NCBI RefSeq assembly: GCF_037991315.1
Contig: NZ_CP150300.1
Coordinates: forward strand, 2,418,001-2,482,000
Origin: Paenibacillus sp. FSL H8-0079
Lineage (GTDB): Bacteria > Bacillota > Bacilli > Paenibacillales > Paenibacillaceae
Length of the DNA stretch: 64,000 nucleotides
Reading direction: 5' to 3'
A program made the translations under genes and the position numbers. A model generated the notes under the pieces. That model did not search any database and was not told where the DNA came from. It saw only the letters and a program-made list of their open reading frames with translations. Below, in pieces: positions 1-8,490 of this stretch (positions within the stretch are counted from its first letter, which is position 1; each line of letters begins with the position of its first letter).

Positions 1-1290
1 CCATCAGACTATTCGTTCTGTGGCAACGGTATCGTTCATGCTGACCGTAAAGTAACTGCGAAAATGCAGGAGGTCAAATTCCTGTATCAAAACATCAAGC
101 TGTTCCCGGACCGTGATGGCGTTAAAATCGTGAACGGTAATCTGTTCGCAGATACATCTGAGCTGGAACTGGTATACAGCCTGGAGCGCGAGGGACATGA
201 AGTGCTGCGTGGAACACTGGAAGTCAACGTGGAGGCGCAAAGCGAGACGGTTGTGAAACTTCCTTTGGATCCGGCATCTTTGGTTGGCGGCGAGTATGCT
301 GTGAACACTGCACTTGTGTTGAAAGCTGCTACACTGTGGGCTGACAAAGGCGAAGAAGTGGCATTTGGACAGTTTATTTTCACACAGGATCAGGTAAATG
401 ATGCAGTTGAAGTGGATATGAACCTTGTGAGTAATGTACAAGTTATTGAAGGTGACGTGAATATTGGTGTTCGTGCTGGCAAGACGCATGCGCTATTCTC
501 CAAACAGTTTGGTACACTGGTTTCCCTGAAATTGTCCGGTCGTGAGACCATTGCCGTACCACCTGCACCGCTCTTCTGGCGTGCAATGACGGATAATGAC
601 AAAGGCATGGCGATGGGCTTCGAACTGGGTGCCTGGTATGCAGCGAGCCTGATGCCACGTTCTGTAGAGTGGAAAGCAGAACAGAAACCGAATCAATACC
701 GGATCGAGTTCACATACAAGCTCAACATTTCGGCGGATGTACAAGTGAAAGTGGTCTATACTGTGCATGCAGATGGAAGCGTGCGTGTGCATAATACGTA
801 CAAAGGTACAGCCGGATTGCCAAACCTGCCAATCCATGCATTGTCCTTCAGAACATCACCTGACTTCGAAAACGTGGAATGGCTCGCGATGGGACCCGAA
901 GAAAACTATGCAGACCGCGCATTTGGCGCACGTCTCGGTATCCACGGCAGCAAGGTAGCTGATACTGTAGCTCCATATCTGGTACCACAGGAATCGGGCA
1001 ACCGCACTGGCGTACGTTGGGCCAAATTGACAGACAACGCGGGACGTGGCTTCAAAATTGAAGCATCCGGAACTCCGGTTGAGCTGAATGTTTCACCATA
1101 TACGGCATTTGAGCTGGAGAACGCACAACATGCATACGAATTGCCTCCTGTGCACTATACGGTCGTAACTGTAGCAGGTAAACAAATGGGTGTCGGCGGT
1201 GATGATAGCTGGGGTGCTCCAGTTCATCCTGAATATCTGATCCCTTCAGACGGCGAACTGACATTTGAATTTGTTATTCGTGCACTGTAA
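1..1290 (+). CDS. beta-galactosidase LacZ-type (GH2), 3' part only
   Basis: The reading frame is open from base 1 to the TAA at 1288–1290 (429 residues), so the gene starts outside the window. The fragment begins in the DYSFCGNGIV stretch that follows the catalytic TIM barrel in LacZ-type GH2 enzymes. It then carries the C-terminal beta-sandwich and small-chain domains, with recognisable LacZ elements such as RAMTDNDKG (about residue 195) and QESGNRTGVRW (about residue 330). The catalytic glutamates lie upstream, beyond the window. The family hydrolyses terminal beta-D-galactosides in the cytoplasm. An ATG at 64 is internal and not the true start. A terminator follows directly. Confidence 0.93.
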   Translation, partial: PSDYSFCGNGIVHADRKVTAKMQEVKFLYQNIKLFPDRDGVKIVNGNLFADTSELELVYSLEREGHEVLRGTLEVNVEAQSETVVKLPLDPASLVGGEYAVNTALVLKAATLWADKGEEVAFGQFIFTQDQVNDAVEVDMNLVSNVQVIEGDVNIGVRAGKTHALFSKQFGTLVSLKLSGRETIAVPPAPLFWRAMTDNDKGMAMGFELGAWYAASLMPRSVEWKAEQKPNQYRIEFTYKLNISADVQVKVVYTVHADGSVRVHNTYKGTAGLPNLPIHALSFRTSPDFENVEWLAMGPEENYADRAFGARLGIHGSKVADTVAPYLVPQESGNRTGVRWAKLTDNAGRGFKIEASGTPVELNVSPYTAFELENAQHAYELPPVHYTVVTVAGKQMGVGGDDSWGAPVHPEYLIPSDGELTFEFVIRAL

Positions 1291-1313
1291 ATAAAAAAAA
1301 ATTGCAATAAAGG

Positions 1314-1350
1314 ACAGAGGCCTTCGCTTGTTGGAGGTCTCTGTTTTGTT
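1314..1350 (+). terminator. rho-independent terminator after the lacZ-type gene
   Basis: Imperfect stem ACAGAGGCCTTC / GGAGGTCTCTGT (1314–1325 and 1333–1344, with wobble pairs), followed by TTTTGTT. Confidence 0.75.
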
Positions 1351-1442
1351 ATGTCCAGGAATGGCTTGAGATGTGATGTATGAAACCGTTCTCTCTCCGG
1401 CCACGTAATGTACAAGATAGGAAACATAAGAGGGGGTTCAAG

Positions 1443-1748
1443 ATGAGTAGAAAAGCAAAGACAGGTATATGGGTGACGGTGTTGGTCTTTCTGGGCATCA
1501 TTGTTGGATGTTTCATATGGTATTTCAATACGGCTTCGGGTGAACGTGCCCTCAAAACGATGAGATCCAATAACTCGGGCGGCTTGGAGCGGGTCGTTAA
1601 AGTGTACAGCAATAATGGTGAATTGATTCAGACCTATGATGGCAAAATTGACGTGCAAGATACGGAATACGGCAATAAAGTATTATTCGATCTCAATGGG
1701 AAACGTGTCGTGATCTATAATGCAACGATTGTTGTTGAAGAGAAGTAA
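1443..1748 (+). CDS. small membrane-anchored protein of unknown function
   Basis: 101 residues. The start at 1443 is preferred over an upstream in-frame ATG at 1380 because AGAGGGGG sits just before it. The N-terminus is basic (MSRKAKTG) and is followed by one hydrophobic segment (about residues 9–28), then a hydrophilic tail of about 70 residues that is predicted to be beta-rich. This is the layout of a signal-anchored protein with a small extracytoplasmic domain. I do not recognise the family; small exported DUF3139-like proteins have this general build, but that is only a resemblance. It lies alone between the lacZ-type gene and another small membrane gene. Confidence 0.6.
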   Translation: MSRKAKTGIWVTVLVFLGIIVGCFIWYFNTASGERALKTMRSNNSGGLERVVKVYSNNGELIQTYDGKIDVQDTEYGNKVLFDLNGKRVVIYNATIVVEEK

Positions 1749-1856
1749 AGCGTAAATTGTCAGTCTTGAAGAAGCGCTAGTTCCGAATTTGCAATGACAC
1801 CCTATTGCTTATAAGGTAAAATTAAGGAAATGATATAAGGGTCGGGTGAGATTTTT

Positions 1857-2138
1857 ATGATGGATATGTACCTCATAATCACTGTTGCAATTTTGGGAAT
1901 GATTCTGTTCTATAGCTTGATCGCTTATTTCTTGATTCGTTTCATTTCGAGAAAAGCATTCAAGCTTACGTTAACCAAATATGAAATGACGGAGATTATG
2001 ACTTGGCTCGCCGTGCTGTTTATTACCTTCATGATGATTAAGAATGGTTCGATAAATCTTCTCTTACCGGTTGTTTTACTTATCATTCCATTGATCAATT
2101 TGCGAAGGTCTAATCGGAAACATCGAGAGATGAATTAG
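1857..2138 (+). CDS. small integral membrane protein, unknown function
   Basis: 93 residues with two or three hydrophobic segments (about 4–28, 45–60 and 66–80) and a basic C-terminus (RRSNRKHREM), which suggests the tail is cytoplasmic. GGGTGAG lies eight bases before ATG 1857; ATG 1860 is an equally possible start. No family recognised. It sits between two other small genes of unknown function. Confidence 0.5.
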   Translation: MMDMYLIITVAILGMILFYSLIAYFLIRFISRKAFKLTLTKYEMTEIMTWLAVLFITFMMIKNGSINLLLPVVLLIIPLINLRRSNRKHREMN

Positions 2139-2182
2139 TATAGCTTCCTGAGTTGGGGTAATGAACAAGGAGGAGTTTAGTG

Positions 2183-2617
2183 ATGATTCTGGGCCGATCA
2201 ACTGACACTTCAGGTTTAACGCAGGTTGCCAATCTTTCGGATGAGTTGCAGTCTGTTTTTGATCAAGCAGAAAGCAAATATCAAGTAGTTGATATTGAAC
2301 TCTTCTTTGTTTTCAGATGCCTTCCTGAGGAATACGAGAGAAGGTCCACGGTCAGGCATGTGAAGAAGGAGAATGTCATCTATTTCGATCTGGTGGTCAG
2401 CGAGGACCGGTATAAGACATTAAGCAAAAGCAAACAACGGTATGCGTTAAGCCATGAGTTTTATGCTTTTTTGAGTGAGAAGCTTCAGAAATACAAGATT
2501 GAACATCTAAACGTGAATGAATTTATCGCAGATATGGGTATGTGGCTTAGGGAGATTGGATGGTTGCAGACTGAAGAGGAAGCCGAAATAAGTGAATTTG
2601 AAGAAAAGTATAACTAA
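2183..2617 (+). CDS. hypothetical cytoplasmic protein (immunity-protein-like build)
   Basis: 144 residues, acidic, with no signal peptide or membrane segment. AAGGAGGAG (2167–2175) sets the start at ATG 2183; GTG 2180 is in frame but closer than usual to the ribosome site. The middle has alternating strands, followed by a helix-rich C-terminus ending in a Glu-rich tail (EEEAEISEFEEKY). Size, acidity and the SKSKQRYALSHEFYAFL helix recall Imm-type immunity proteins or orphan polymorphic-toxin antidotes, but no toxin gene lies nearby, so this is a weak inference. A terminator follows. Confidence 0.6.
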   Translation: MILGRSTDTSGLTQVANLSDELQSVFDQAESKYQVVDIELFFVFRCLPEEYERRSTVRHVKKENVIYFDLVVSEDRYKTLSKSKQRYALSHEFYAFLSEKLQKYKIEHLNVNEFIADMGMWLREIGWLQTEEEAEISEFEEKYN

Positions 2618-2644
2618 TAAAATTAATTAAAACATAAACAACAA

Positions 2645-2676
2645 AAAGAAGCCCTCTTTCGAGAGCTTCTTTTTCA
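2645..2676 (+). terminator. rho-independent terminator
   Basis: Stem AGAAGCCCTC / GAGAGCTTCT around a TTTC loop, followed by TTTTTC. Confidence 0.85.
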
Positions 2677-2918
2677 TGGGAGAGGAGAAACCGGACGAAG
2701 AGCTTATGGGGAAACGTAAGTCTTCTCCGCGGTTGTCTACGACACTTGTGATGTCGATAATTATAGAATCGCCCGATTGTTTCCTTTTTATACATATGCG
2801 TCAACAATTCGTCAACAATTTTCCAAGAGAAATGAAGACCGCACATTTTTCAAACCGAACCCGAATGTGGTACGATAGCCGTATCAATAAACTTACATAG
2901 AGAAAAGGTGACTCGTCA

Positions 2919-3527
2919 GTGAGAGTGGTATCTGGGAGTGCGAAAGGCAGGCCGCTAAAGGCTGTTCCTGGCACAGGCACGCGACCGACCACCGACAAGG
3001 TGAAGGAAGCGTTATTTAGCATGGTTGGTCCTTATTTTGAGGGCGGCACAGCATTGGATCTGTTTGCAGGCAGTGGAGGTCTCGGTATTGAGGCGCTAAG
3101 CCGCGGCATGGACAAGGCTGTTTTTGTTGATTTGGAATCGAAAAGTATTGAAGTCATCCGCATGAATCTGAAGGCGACCAAGCTGGAAGACCAGGCGGCT
3201 GTATACCGTAATGATGCAGGTCGTGCATTAAAGGCACTCGCCAAGCGAGGCACAACGTTCGATCTGGTGTTTCTCGACCCGCCATATCGCATGAAGAACG
3301 GGCACGAGTTGATGTTGACCATGCACGAACTGGAACTTCTGGAACCCGAAGCAACCATCGTGCTTGAATATGAATCCAAACATGATTACCCTGAGCAATT
3401 CGGCCCGTTTGAACAAACGCGCAAGGCTTTGTATGGGGAGACGGCAGTATCCATCTATTATTATGCGCCTGAAGCAGTTGAAGATGGAGAATCCATTACA
3501 CCGGAAGAGGAGGCTCCTCATGACTGA
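2919..3527 (+). CDS. rsmD: 16S rRNA (guanine(966)-N2)-methyltransferase RsmD
   Basis: 202 residues, GTG start after AGAAAAGGTG. RsmD methylates N2 of G966 in 16S rRNA of the assembled 30S subunit using S-adenosylmethionine. Seen: N-terminal [15 protein letters not shown]-binding motif [15 protein letters not shown] (47–60) and catalytic DPPY (120–123) of the N2-guanine methyltransferase family. Length is normal, with a slightly longer acidic C-terminus. It overlaps coaD by 8 nt, the conserved rsmD–coaD (ylbH–ylbI) pair. Confidence 0.95.
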   Translation: MRVVSGSAKGRPLKAVPGTGTRPTTDKVKEALFSMVGPYFEGGTALDLFAGSGGLGIEALSRGMDKAVFVDLESKSIEVIRMNLKATKLEDQAAVYRNDAGRALKALAKRGTTFDLVFLDPPYRMKNGHELMLTMHELELLEPEATIVLEYESKHDYPEQFGPFEQTRKALYGETAVSIYYYAPEAVEDGESITPEEEAPHD

Positions 3528-4035
3528 AATGATACATCGACAGGAACGGATCGCCGTATATCCTGGGAGTTTTGATCCCGTAACGATGGGGCATCTGGAC
3601 ATTATCGCCAGAGCGTCGAAGCAATTTGATCGCGTCATTGTGGCTGTGTTGAACAATATGAGCAAAAATCCGCTGTTTACGGTGGAGGAACGCAAGGAAC
3701 TGATCACAGAAGTAACCCGCCATCTACCGAATGTGGAGGTAGACAGTTTCCGCGATCTGACGGCCAATTACGTCCGGCAAAAGGAAGCTCAGGTCATCGT
3801 TCGCGGTATCCGCTCGGTAACTGATTTTGAATACGAGTTGCAATTGGCATCGACCAACAGCAAGTTGAATCCGGATGCGGAAACGATATTTATGATGACG
3901 AATCCAAAGTATTCCTATTTAAGTTCCAGTATCGTTAAAGAAATCGCTCATTATCATGGAGATGTAACAGATCTTGTATCACCTGAAGTGGAAGTTGCGC
4001 TCCGTCAGAAAATCAGCGAGAAAACCGGCGGTTAA
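3520..4035 (+). CDS. coaD: pantetheine-phosphate adenylyltransferase
   Basis: 171 residues. The ATG at 3520 follows GGAAGAGGAGG and lies inside the end of rsmD; longer in-frame extensions upstream are not credible. CoaD transfers AMP from ATP to 4'-phosphopantetheine, the penultimate step of coenzyme A synthesis. Seen: [12 protein letters not shown] (14–25) with the nucleotidyltransferase T-x-G-H motif at 22–25, [14 protein letters not shown], and the C-terminal SSSIVKEIA stretch (ISSS-like phosphate-binding motif). The 3' end overlaps the convergent ylbJ by 23 nt. Confidence 0.96.
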   Translation: MTEMIHRQERIAVYPGSFDPVTMGHLDIIARASKQFDRVIVAVLNNMSKNPLFTVEERKELITEVTRHLPNVEVDSFRDLTANYVRQKEAQVIVRGIRSVTDFEYELQLASTNSKLNPDAETIFMMTNPKYSYLSSSIVKEIAHYHGDVTDLVSPEVEVALRQKISEKTGG

Positions 4036-5353
4036 ACCAGAAGGTAAGACCCGATAGACTAATCATGATTGCAAGAAGTAACGCTAGACCCATGCATGCA
4101 ACAGGGAAAGCGCTCCATATGGCGTTATTTGTGTATGTGTTGCCTGGATTATGTATGAATAGCCAACTGATTGGTGTCGACAGGTCCTGGTCTGCATTCG
4201 TCTGTAATGTGGTCCAGGCTTGTGTGCTATATCGACTGAACGGCATCCAGAGGAACAGACTGATAAAAAAGGCGATGATCCCATGAGTCAGACGAACTCC
4301 GGCAAAGTACAACATGGATTTGCTGTCGGGTCCAGTTGCTTTCAGGACAGCAGAGACTTGCAGATGGGAGCATAGTCCACCCCATCCCAAAACAGCTGCA
4401 AGCAGGGACATCAGCAGGGCAGGTGTAAGTGAAGTTTGGCTCAAATGGTAGGTGCCCAAATGAAGCTCCAAAAAGGCTGGCCACAGCGCGGCAGAAGAAC
4501 CAGGAGTCAGATAAAGGGAGAGTAGTCGGATAAATACGGCAAAACCGATCATGTATCCTCCGGTCATCATCAAAGTTTGCACAGCCTGGGATACGGTGTC
4601 ACCCAGAAGTTTGCCAAATCCTCTCCCATCACGACTATGAGCTTCCCTGGCTGCAAGCGTCATCTCAGACCATATATTGCGCCGTTTCAACGTAGTATGG
4701 TGAGGGGGGATGGATGAGGGACTTGTGGAACTTGCAGGAATGACAGGCTGAGAACCAATAGAGTTGCTCTCTGTCTGTGCTGCTGCTGAGCCATCTGGAC
4801 CTTTATGCTTACCCGGTGTAGGCAGGAGACGCACTGCAAGGATGGCAGCAACCCAGCCGCTGATCCAGTGAATCACTAAGAGGAAATATCCGGCGGCAGG
4901 CTGGTGTAGAAAAGCAGCACCAACGACCAGGATGACCATCATCGGATTGGCAAAATGAGCTGCTGCTGCAAGGACAACCGCCTGCTTGGCGGTAATTTGT
5001 CTATCCTGAAATAAGCGGGATACCGCATCTGCTCCTGCGGGGAATCCGCCGCACATGCCAATAGCGATAGCGAGTCCAGCACTGCCTGGAAGTCTGAACC
5101 AGCGTTGCATCAATGGTCCGAGCAAGGCACCGATCGCGTGGGTGAAGCCAAACGCATTGAGCATTTGGGATAACATCAGGAAGGGCAGCATGGCAGGGAA
5201 GATGATTTTCCACCATATATCCAGACCTTGAATAGAGGCATCAAACGCTTCTTTGGGGGAAGCAACTACTGCAATGACCAGTGCTAAAGCGCCAGTACTT
5301 AGAAGTATCGTTCGTAACGGGCCAGAGTCTCTAACCTCGCTCTGTATTGTCAT
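4013..5353 (-). CDS. ylbJ: sporulation integral membrane protein YlbJ
   Basis: 446 residues, starting MTIQSEVRD after GAGGTGAAACG on the minus strand. It is a nucleoside-transporter-gate-like polytopic protein with roughly eight to ten hydrophobic segments and the conserved [16 protein letters not shown] and [17 protein letters not shown] stretches. In B. subtilis YlbJ is needed for heat-resistant spores and is made in the mother cell under sigma-E. A hydrophilic Ser/Pro-rich loop (about residues 183–225) divides the two halves. It is transcribed against coaD and away from ylbL, whereas B. subtilis has a collinear arrangement. I saw no convincing sigma-E promoter. Confidence 0.9.
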   Translation of the reverse strand: MTIQSEVRDSGPLRTILLSTGALALVIAVVASPKEAFDASIQGLDIWWKIIFPAMLPFLMLSQMLNAFGFTHAIGALLGPLMQRWFRLPGSAGLAIAIGMCGGFPAGADAVSRLFQDRQITAKQAVVLAAAAHFANPMMVILVVGAAFLHQPAAGYFLLVIHWISGWVAAILAVRLLPTPGKHKGPDGSAAAQTESNSIGSQPVIPASSTSPSSIPPHHTTLKRRNIWSEMTLAAREAHSRDGRGFGKLLGDTVSQAVQTLMMTGGYMIGFAVFIRLLSLYLTPGSSAALWPAFLELHLGTYHLSQTSLTPALLMSLLAAVLGWGGLCSHLQVSAVLKATGPDSKSMLYFAGVRLTHGIIAFFISLFLWMPFSRYSTQAWTTLQTNADQDLSTPISWLFIHNPGNTYTNNAIWSAFPVACMGLALLLAIMISLSGLTFWFNRRFSR

Positions 5354-5666
5354 CGTTTCACCTCATATCAAATAACGCCGATTTGGCATCTGAATCGTTA
5401 TGGACGGCCGAATGACGCCCGAAGGGCGGTTCGGCCTTGACCGGACAGGCTATGGTATACAGCGGCCTATCCGGCCTGTACCATTGTATGCACAGGTACC
5501 AGAGTGATAGACTTGAAATAAATATTAAAAAACTGAGCTGAGTATCTGCATGACAAAGAGTGCGAAACCAAACCGGAGAATAAAAATATTCAAAAGCTGG
5601 TATTGCGAGCGCTAATAAGTGTAGAGTTCAGCTTATATAGAGATACAAAGAACGGAGGCTCATGCG
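5354..5666. other. ylbJ–ylbL divergent intergenic region with two GC-rich hairpins
   Basis: 313 nt without a gene. A strong hairpin is built from GGCCGAA / TTCGGCC with an inner GCCC-GAA-GGGC (about 5406–5436). A second is built from CCGGACAGGC / GGCCTATCCGG (about 5441–5483). Neither is followed by a T-run on either strand, so they are not standard terminators. The rest is AT-rich leader for ylbL. No clear promoter was identified. Confidence 0.5.
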
Positions 5667-6707
5667 ATGAATCGGATTCGGAAATCTGGCGGATTCAGAG
5701 CTTCGATCTTTGTGATCGTGGTGGCTCTGGTTGTCTATGTTGCCGTGTACATGCCAACGCCATATATTATCTACATGCCTGGCAGTGCAGATGAAGTAAA
5801 ACCAATGGTAACCGTTAAGGGCGGGGACCAGGATGAACGCGGTGTATTTATGATGACGACTGTGTCGGCAACGTATGCCAATGTGTTTTTGCTAGGAACC
5901 TCTCTGTTCAATCAAAATGCTCAAGTGGATAAAAAGGAAGATCGACTGCGCGGCAAAAGCGAAGCGGAATACTCTGCCGAACAGGTGTGGTTCATGAGTG
6001 ACTCACAATCCTCCGCAATGGAGGCTGCATATGAGCAGGCTGGCGTGGCTTACTCTATTGTACCTGAACATATCTTTGTATTTGGACTGTCCGAAGATCC
6101 GAAACCGGAAGGAGACATTGCTCCGGGAGATATTATTCTGGGAGTGAACGGAACAGCTACGCCGGATAATACGGTGCTTTCTGCCCAGTTAAAAGATAAA
6201 AAGGTTGGAGACTCGGTCGAAATGCAACTGGAACGTGGTGGAGAGACCATTAGCCGGGACGTGAAACTGATTCAGGTCAAAGACAGTAAAACGGGTGAAA
6301 CCCGCCCGGGACTCGGTGTAATGATTGGTGCGGTTCAGAAGGTGAAAGCGGAAGATCCGGACAAACAGATCTCTTTCACCGATACCCAGGTTGGTGGTCC
6401 GTCTGCCGGATTGATGTTTACGTTGGAGATCTATAACCAGTTAACACCTGGAGATCTGACCAAGGGTCATCGAATTGCGGGTACTGGTACCATTACCAAG
6501 GACGGTGTGGTGGGTGCGATCGGTGGTGTAGTGCACAAGATTGTAGCCGCTGACCGGAAAGAAGCGGAGATCTTCTTCGTGCCGAAGGATAACTATAAGG
6601 AAGCAGCAGCCAAGGCTGAGCAGATCGGAACTAAGATGAAACTTGTGCCTGTAAGCACGGTGGATGATGCGCTGGCTTACCTGAAAACTCTGTCTGTGAA
6701 ATCATAG
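5667..6707 (+). CDS. ylbL: YlbL, membrane-anchored PDZ / Lon-like (S16) serine protease
   Basis: 346 residues, start fixed by GGAGG at 5654–5658. Order of parts: an N-terminal membrane anchor (about 11–29), an extracytoplasmic domain, a PDZ domain (about 125–205, with GDIAPGDIILGVNG), and a C-terminal Lon-type proteolytic domain with nucleophile Ser246 in GGPSAGL and general base Lys291 in GGVVHKI. There is no ATPase domain, as is usual for this family. YlbL is a surface-facing protease; in B. subtilis it helps remove the SOS division inhibitor YneA. It lies between ylbJ and tmcAL as in Bacillus and ends at a strong terminator. Confidence 0.93.
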   Translation: MNRIRKSGGFRASIFVIVVALVVYVAVYMPTPYIIYMPGSADEVKPMVTVKGGDQDERGVFMMTTVSATYANVFLLGTSLFNQNAQVDKKEDRLRGKSEAEYSAEQVWFMSDSQSSAMEAAYEQAGVAYSIVPEHIFVFGLSEDPKPEGDIAPGDIILGVNGTATPDNTVLSAQLKDKKVGDSVEMQLERGGETISRDVKLIQVKDSKTGETRPGLGVMIGAVQKVKAEDPDKQISFTDTQVGGPSAGLMFTLEIYNQLTPGDLTKGHRIAGTGTITKDGVVGAIGGVVHKIVAADRKEAEIFFVPKDNYKEAAAKAEQIGTKMKLVPVSTVDDALAYLKTLSVKS

Positions 6708-6827
6708 GATAATGATTGGGTGGGAAGAGTTGAAACGGATCGTTGGGAAGAACGGCTGAAATCAAAAGAATGGATTGCAATGAAATGTGATCAAGAGATT
6801 TGAGAAGATCAACAGAAGTTAATAAGT

Positions 6828-6877
6828 AAATCCCCTTGTTGCAATGTGCCTGAGTGGCGCGCAACAAGGGGATTTTT
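6828..6877 (+). terminator. rho-independent terminator of ylbL
   Basis: Perfect 15-bp stem (6828–6842 with 6861–6875) and an 18-nt loop, ending in six T. A-tracts on the other side may let it serve both strands. Confidence 0.9.
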
Positions 6878-6976
6878 TACTTGTATAGTTGAGTGTCGAA
6901 TAGCGGATATCAATGATCTGTTTGATGATGGAATGAGAAGCTCTTTAGGAGATTAAGCCTTATGGTCAAAAGCGGG

Positions 6977-8209
6977 TTATAGTCTCACAGGTGACTCATA
7001 GTAATCACTGAACATCCTGCGTGTGTCCTTATGCTCGCAAGCGAGTCCATAGGCTACCTGAGCTTGTATATCCAGTTCAAGCTGATTGTGTGTGAACGTC
7101 GACGGTTTCAGCACAACAGGAAGCGACGCGGTCTTCTTCATCTGTTTAAGCAGGCTCTGTCCTTGAGCATTGAATCCAAGTACACGGAGATATCCGGGTC
7201 CGGCAGCCAATTGATCTGGTGAACACTCGGCTTTGGTGTGATTCAGGAGCAGGTGGGCGAGCATACGCTGGAGCTTTGTGCGTGTGTAACGTTTGGTCTT
7301 CAGTGCATTCAGGAGTGCTTCGACTGAAGGCTCCGGGAGCTGAGCGAGTGTACGGGTCAGCCGGTGTTCCAGGCCTTCCGTGACTTCGGCGATGCGTTCC
7401 AGTTCGGAGGTACGTCGGGTGGCCGCAAGGTGCAACAGCGGCTGTGCAAAGCGCTCCCAGTGTATGGGAGCGCGCCCTTCCTGCCATTCGCGATGCAGAA
7501 TGGCAAGGGTTGCCGCCGGCACGTATGGCGCGGCGGCATCGGGCCCGTCCGCCATCAGCAGGCGGCGGACGGCTGTGGCACTGGCGATCGCCCCCGGCCC
7601 GGGCGTCGCCTCATGATACGCGGCACCGGTACGCGCCGCCGTAAAGGGCTGGATCGCGCTGCCGAGTCGTTGCAGCGCGATCAGGTAGTGCAGCCCAAGC
7701 GAATTGTTGGGCTGCTCCAGCAGTGCAGCGGCGTCCTGAGCATCGACGCCGCCGGGCGCCAGCGCTGCCGCCGCGCCTGCGTACGCGGCGGGGTAGCTGG
7801 CGCCTTCCCGCAGGCGGCGCGCGATGTCCTCGCGCATCCCTGCGGGCTCGACAGCCAGCACGCGCGCAATGCGCTGCAGGCTGTCCAGGTCGCCGGACTC
7901 GCTGCCGAAGCAGAGCGAGTCCACCACGCCGGTGCGGTGCAGCAGCGATACCGCACCGAAGGCAAACCACTCTGCCGGTTGTACCGCGTAAGCCACCGGC
8001 AGTTCAAGCACCAGATCTGCGCCTGCGTGCAGCGCCATTTCGGTGCGCGCCCTTTTACCCACGATGGCGGGTTCGCCACGTTGGAGAAAAGGGCCGCTCA
8101 TAACTGCAACAACGGCGTCTGCGCCGCTTAGCCGCCGAGCTTCCTGCAAATGATAGACATGCCCATTGTGCAAGGGGTTATATTCAACAATGACGCCTAC
8201 GGCTTTCAT
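6977..8209 (-). CDS. tmcAL: tRNA(Met) cytidine acetate ligase TmcAL (YlbM)
   Basis: 410 residues, minus strand. TmcAL activates acetate with ATP and acetylates the wobble cytidine (ac4C34) of elongator tRNA-Met. Seen: N-terminal VGVIVEYNPLHNGH with the nucleotidyltransferase HxGH motif at 14–17, then MSGPFLQRGEPA and the conserved SESGDL stretch. The N- and C-terminal coding parts have ordinary composition, but the middle (about 7500–8060) is markedly GC-rich and Ala/Arg-rich, and long open frames appear on every strand there. The position next to ylbL matches Bacillus, though the gene is reversed. Confidence 0.93.
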   Translation of the reverse strand: MKAVGVIVEYNPLHNGHVYHLQEARRLSGADAVVAVMSGPFLQRGEPAIVGKRARTEMALHAGADLVLELPVAYAVQPAEWFAFGAVSLLHRTGVVDSLCFGSESGDLDSLQRIARVLAVEPAGMREDIARRLREGASYPAAYAGAAAALAPGGVDAQDAAALLEQPNNSLGLHYLIALQRLGSAIQPFTAARTGAAYHEATPGPGAIASATAVRRLLMADGPDAAAPYVPAATLAILHREWQEGRAPIHWERFAQPLLHLAATRRTSELERIAEVTEGLEHRLTRTLAQLPEPSVEALLNALKTKRYTRTKLQRMLAHLLLNHTKAECSPDQLAAGPGYLRVLGFNAQGQSLLKQMKKTASLPVVLKPSTFTHNQLELDIQAQVAYGLACEHKDTRRMFSDYYESPVRL

Positions 8210-8315
8210 GATTAGACGTACTCCTTTCGATTGGATAACCGAGTATGTATAACATCCATTCCATCATAGGCGATGACCTCTATTAGATCAAATCACCGAA
8301 TCTGTCAGACCAATG

Positions 8316-8360
8316 AAAAAAGGCACAAATCCAACATCAGCAGATGTCAGACCGTGCCTT
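8316..8360 (-). terminator. rho-independent terminator of hmp
   Basis: Read on the minus strand: AAGGCAC / GTGCCTT arms (8360–8354 and 8326–8320), with an inner ACATC/GATGT helix, followed by a run of T (A-run 8316–8321 on plus). Confidence 0.7.
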
Positions 8361-8377
8361 CAAGCATAAGTCCTATG

Positions 8378-8420
8378 ATATTAAAATGGTGCGAAGAAGC
8401 TGGTGACCGCATTTTAATAT
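8378..8420. repeat. 11-bp inverted repeat in the hmp 3' region
   Basis: ATATTAAAATG (8378–8388) is perfectly complementary to CATTTTAATAT (8410–8420) across a 21-nt loop. It lies between the hmp stop codon and the hmp terminator; function unknown. Confidence 0.5.
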
Positions 8421-8490
8421 TTAATGAACCGTATTTCACCACCTTATTAGACTACCTGATTTTGCATATAACTTGTCATATTCAGAACGT

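Noticed and set aside
7364..8131. A 255-residue open frame on the plus strand inside tmcAL
   Set aside because: It comes from the GC-rich composition of tmcAL on the other strand, has no ribosome site and no recognisable protein features.
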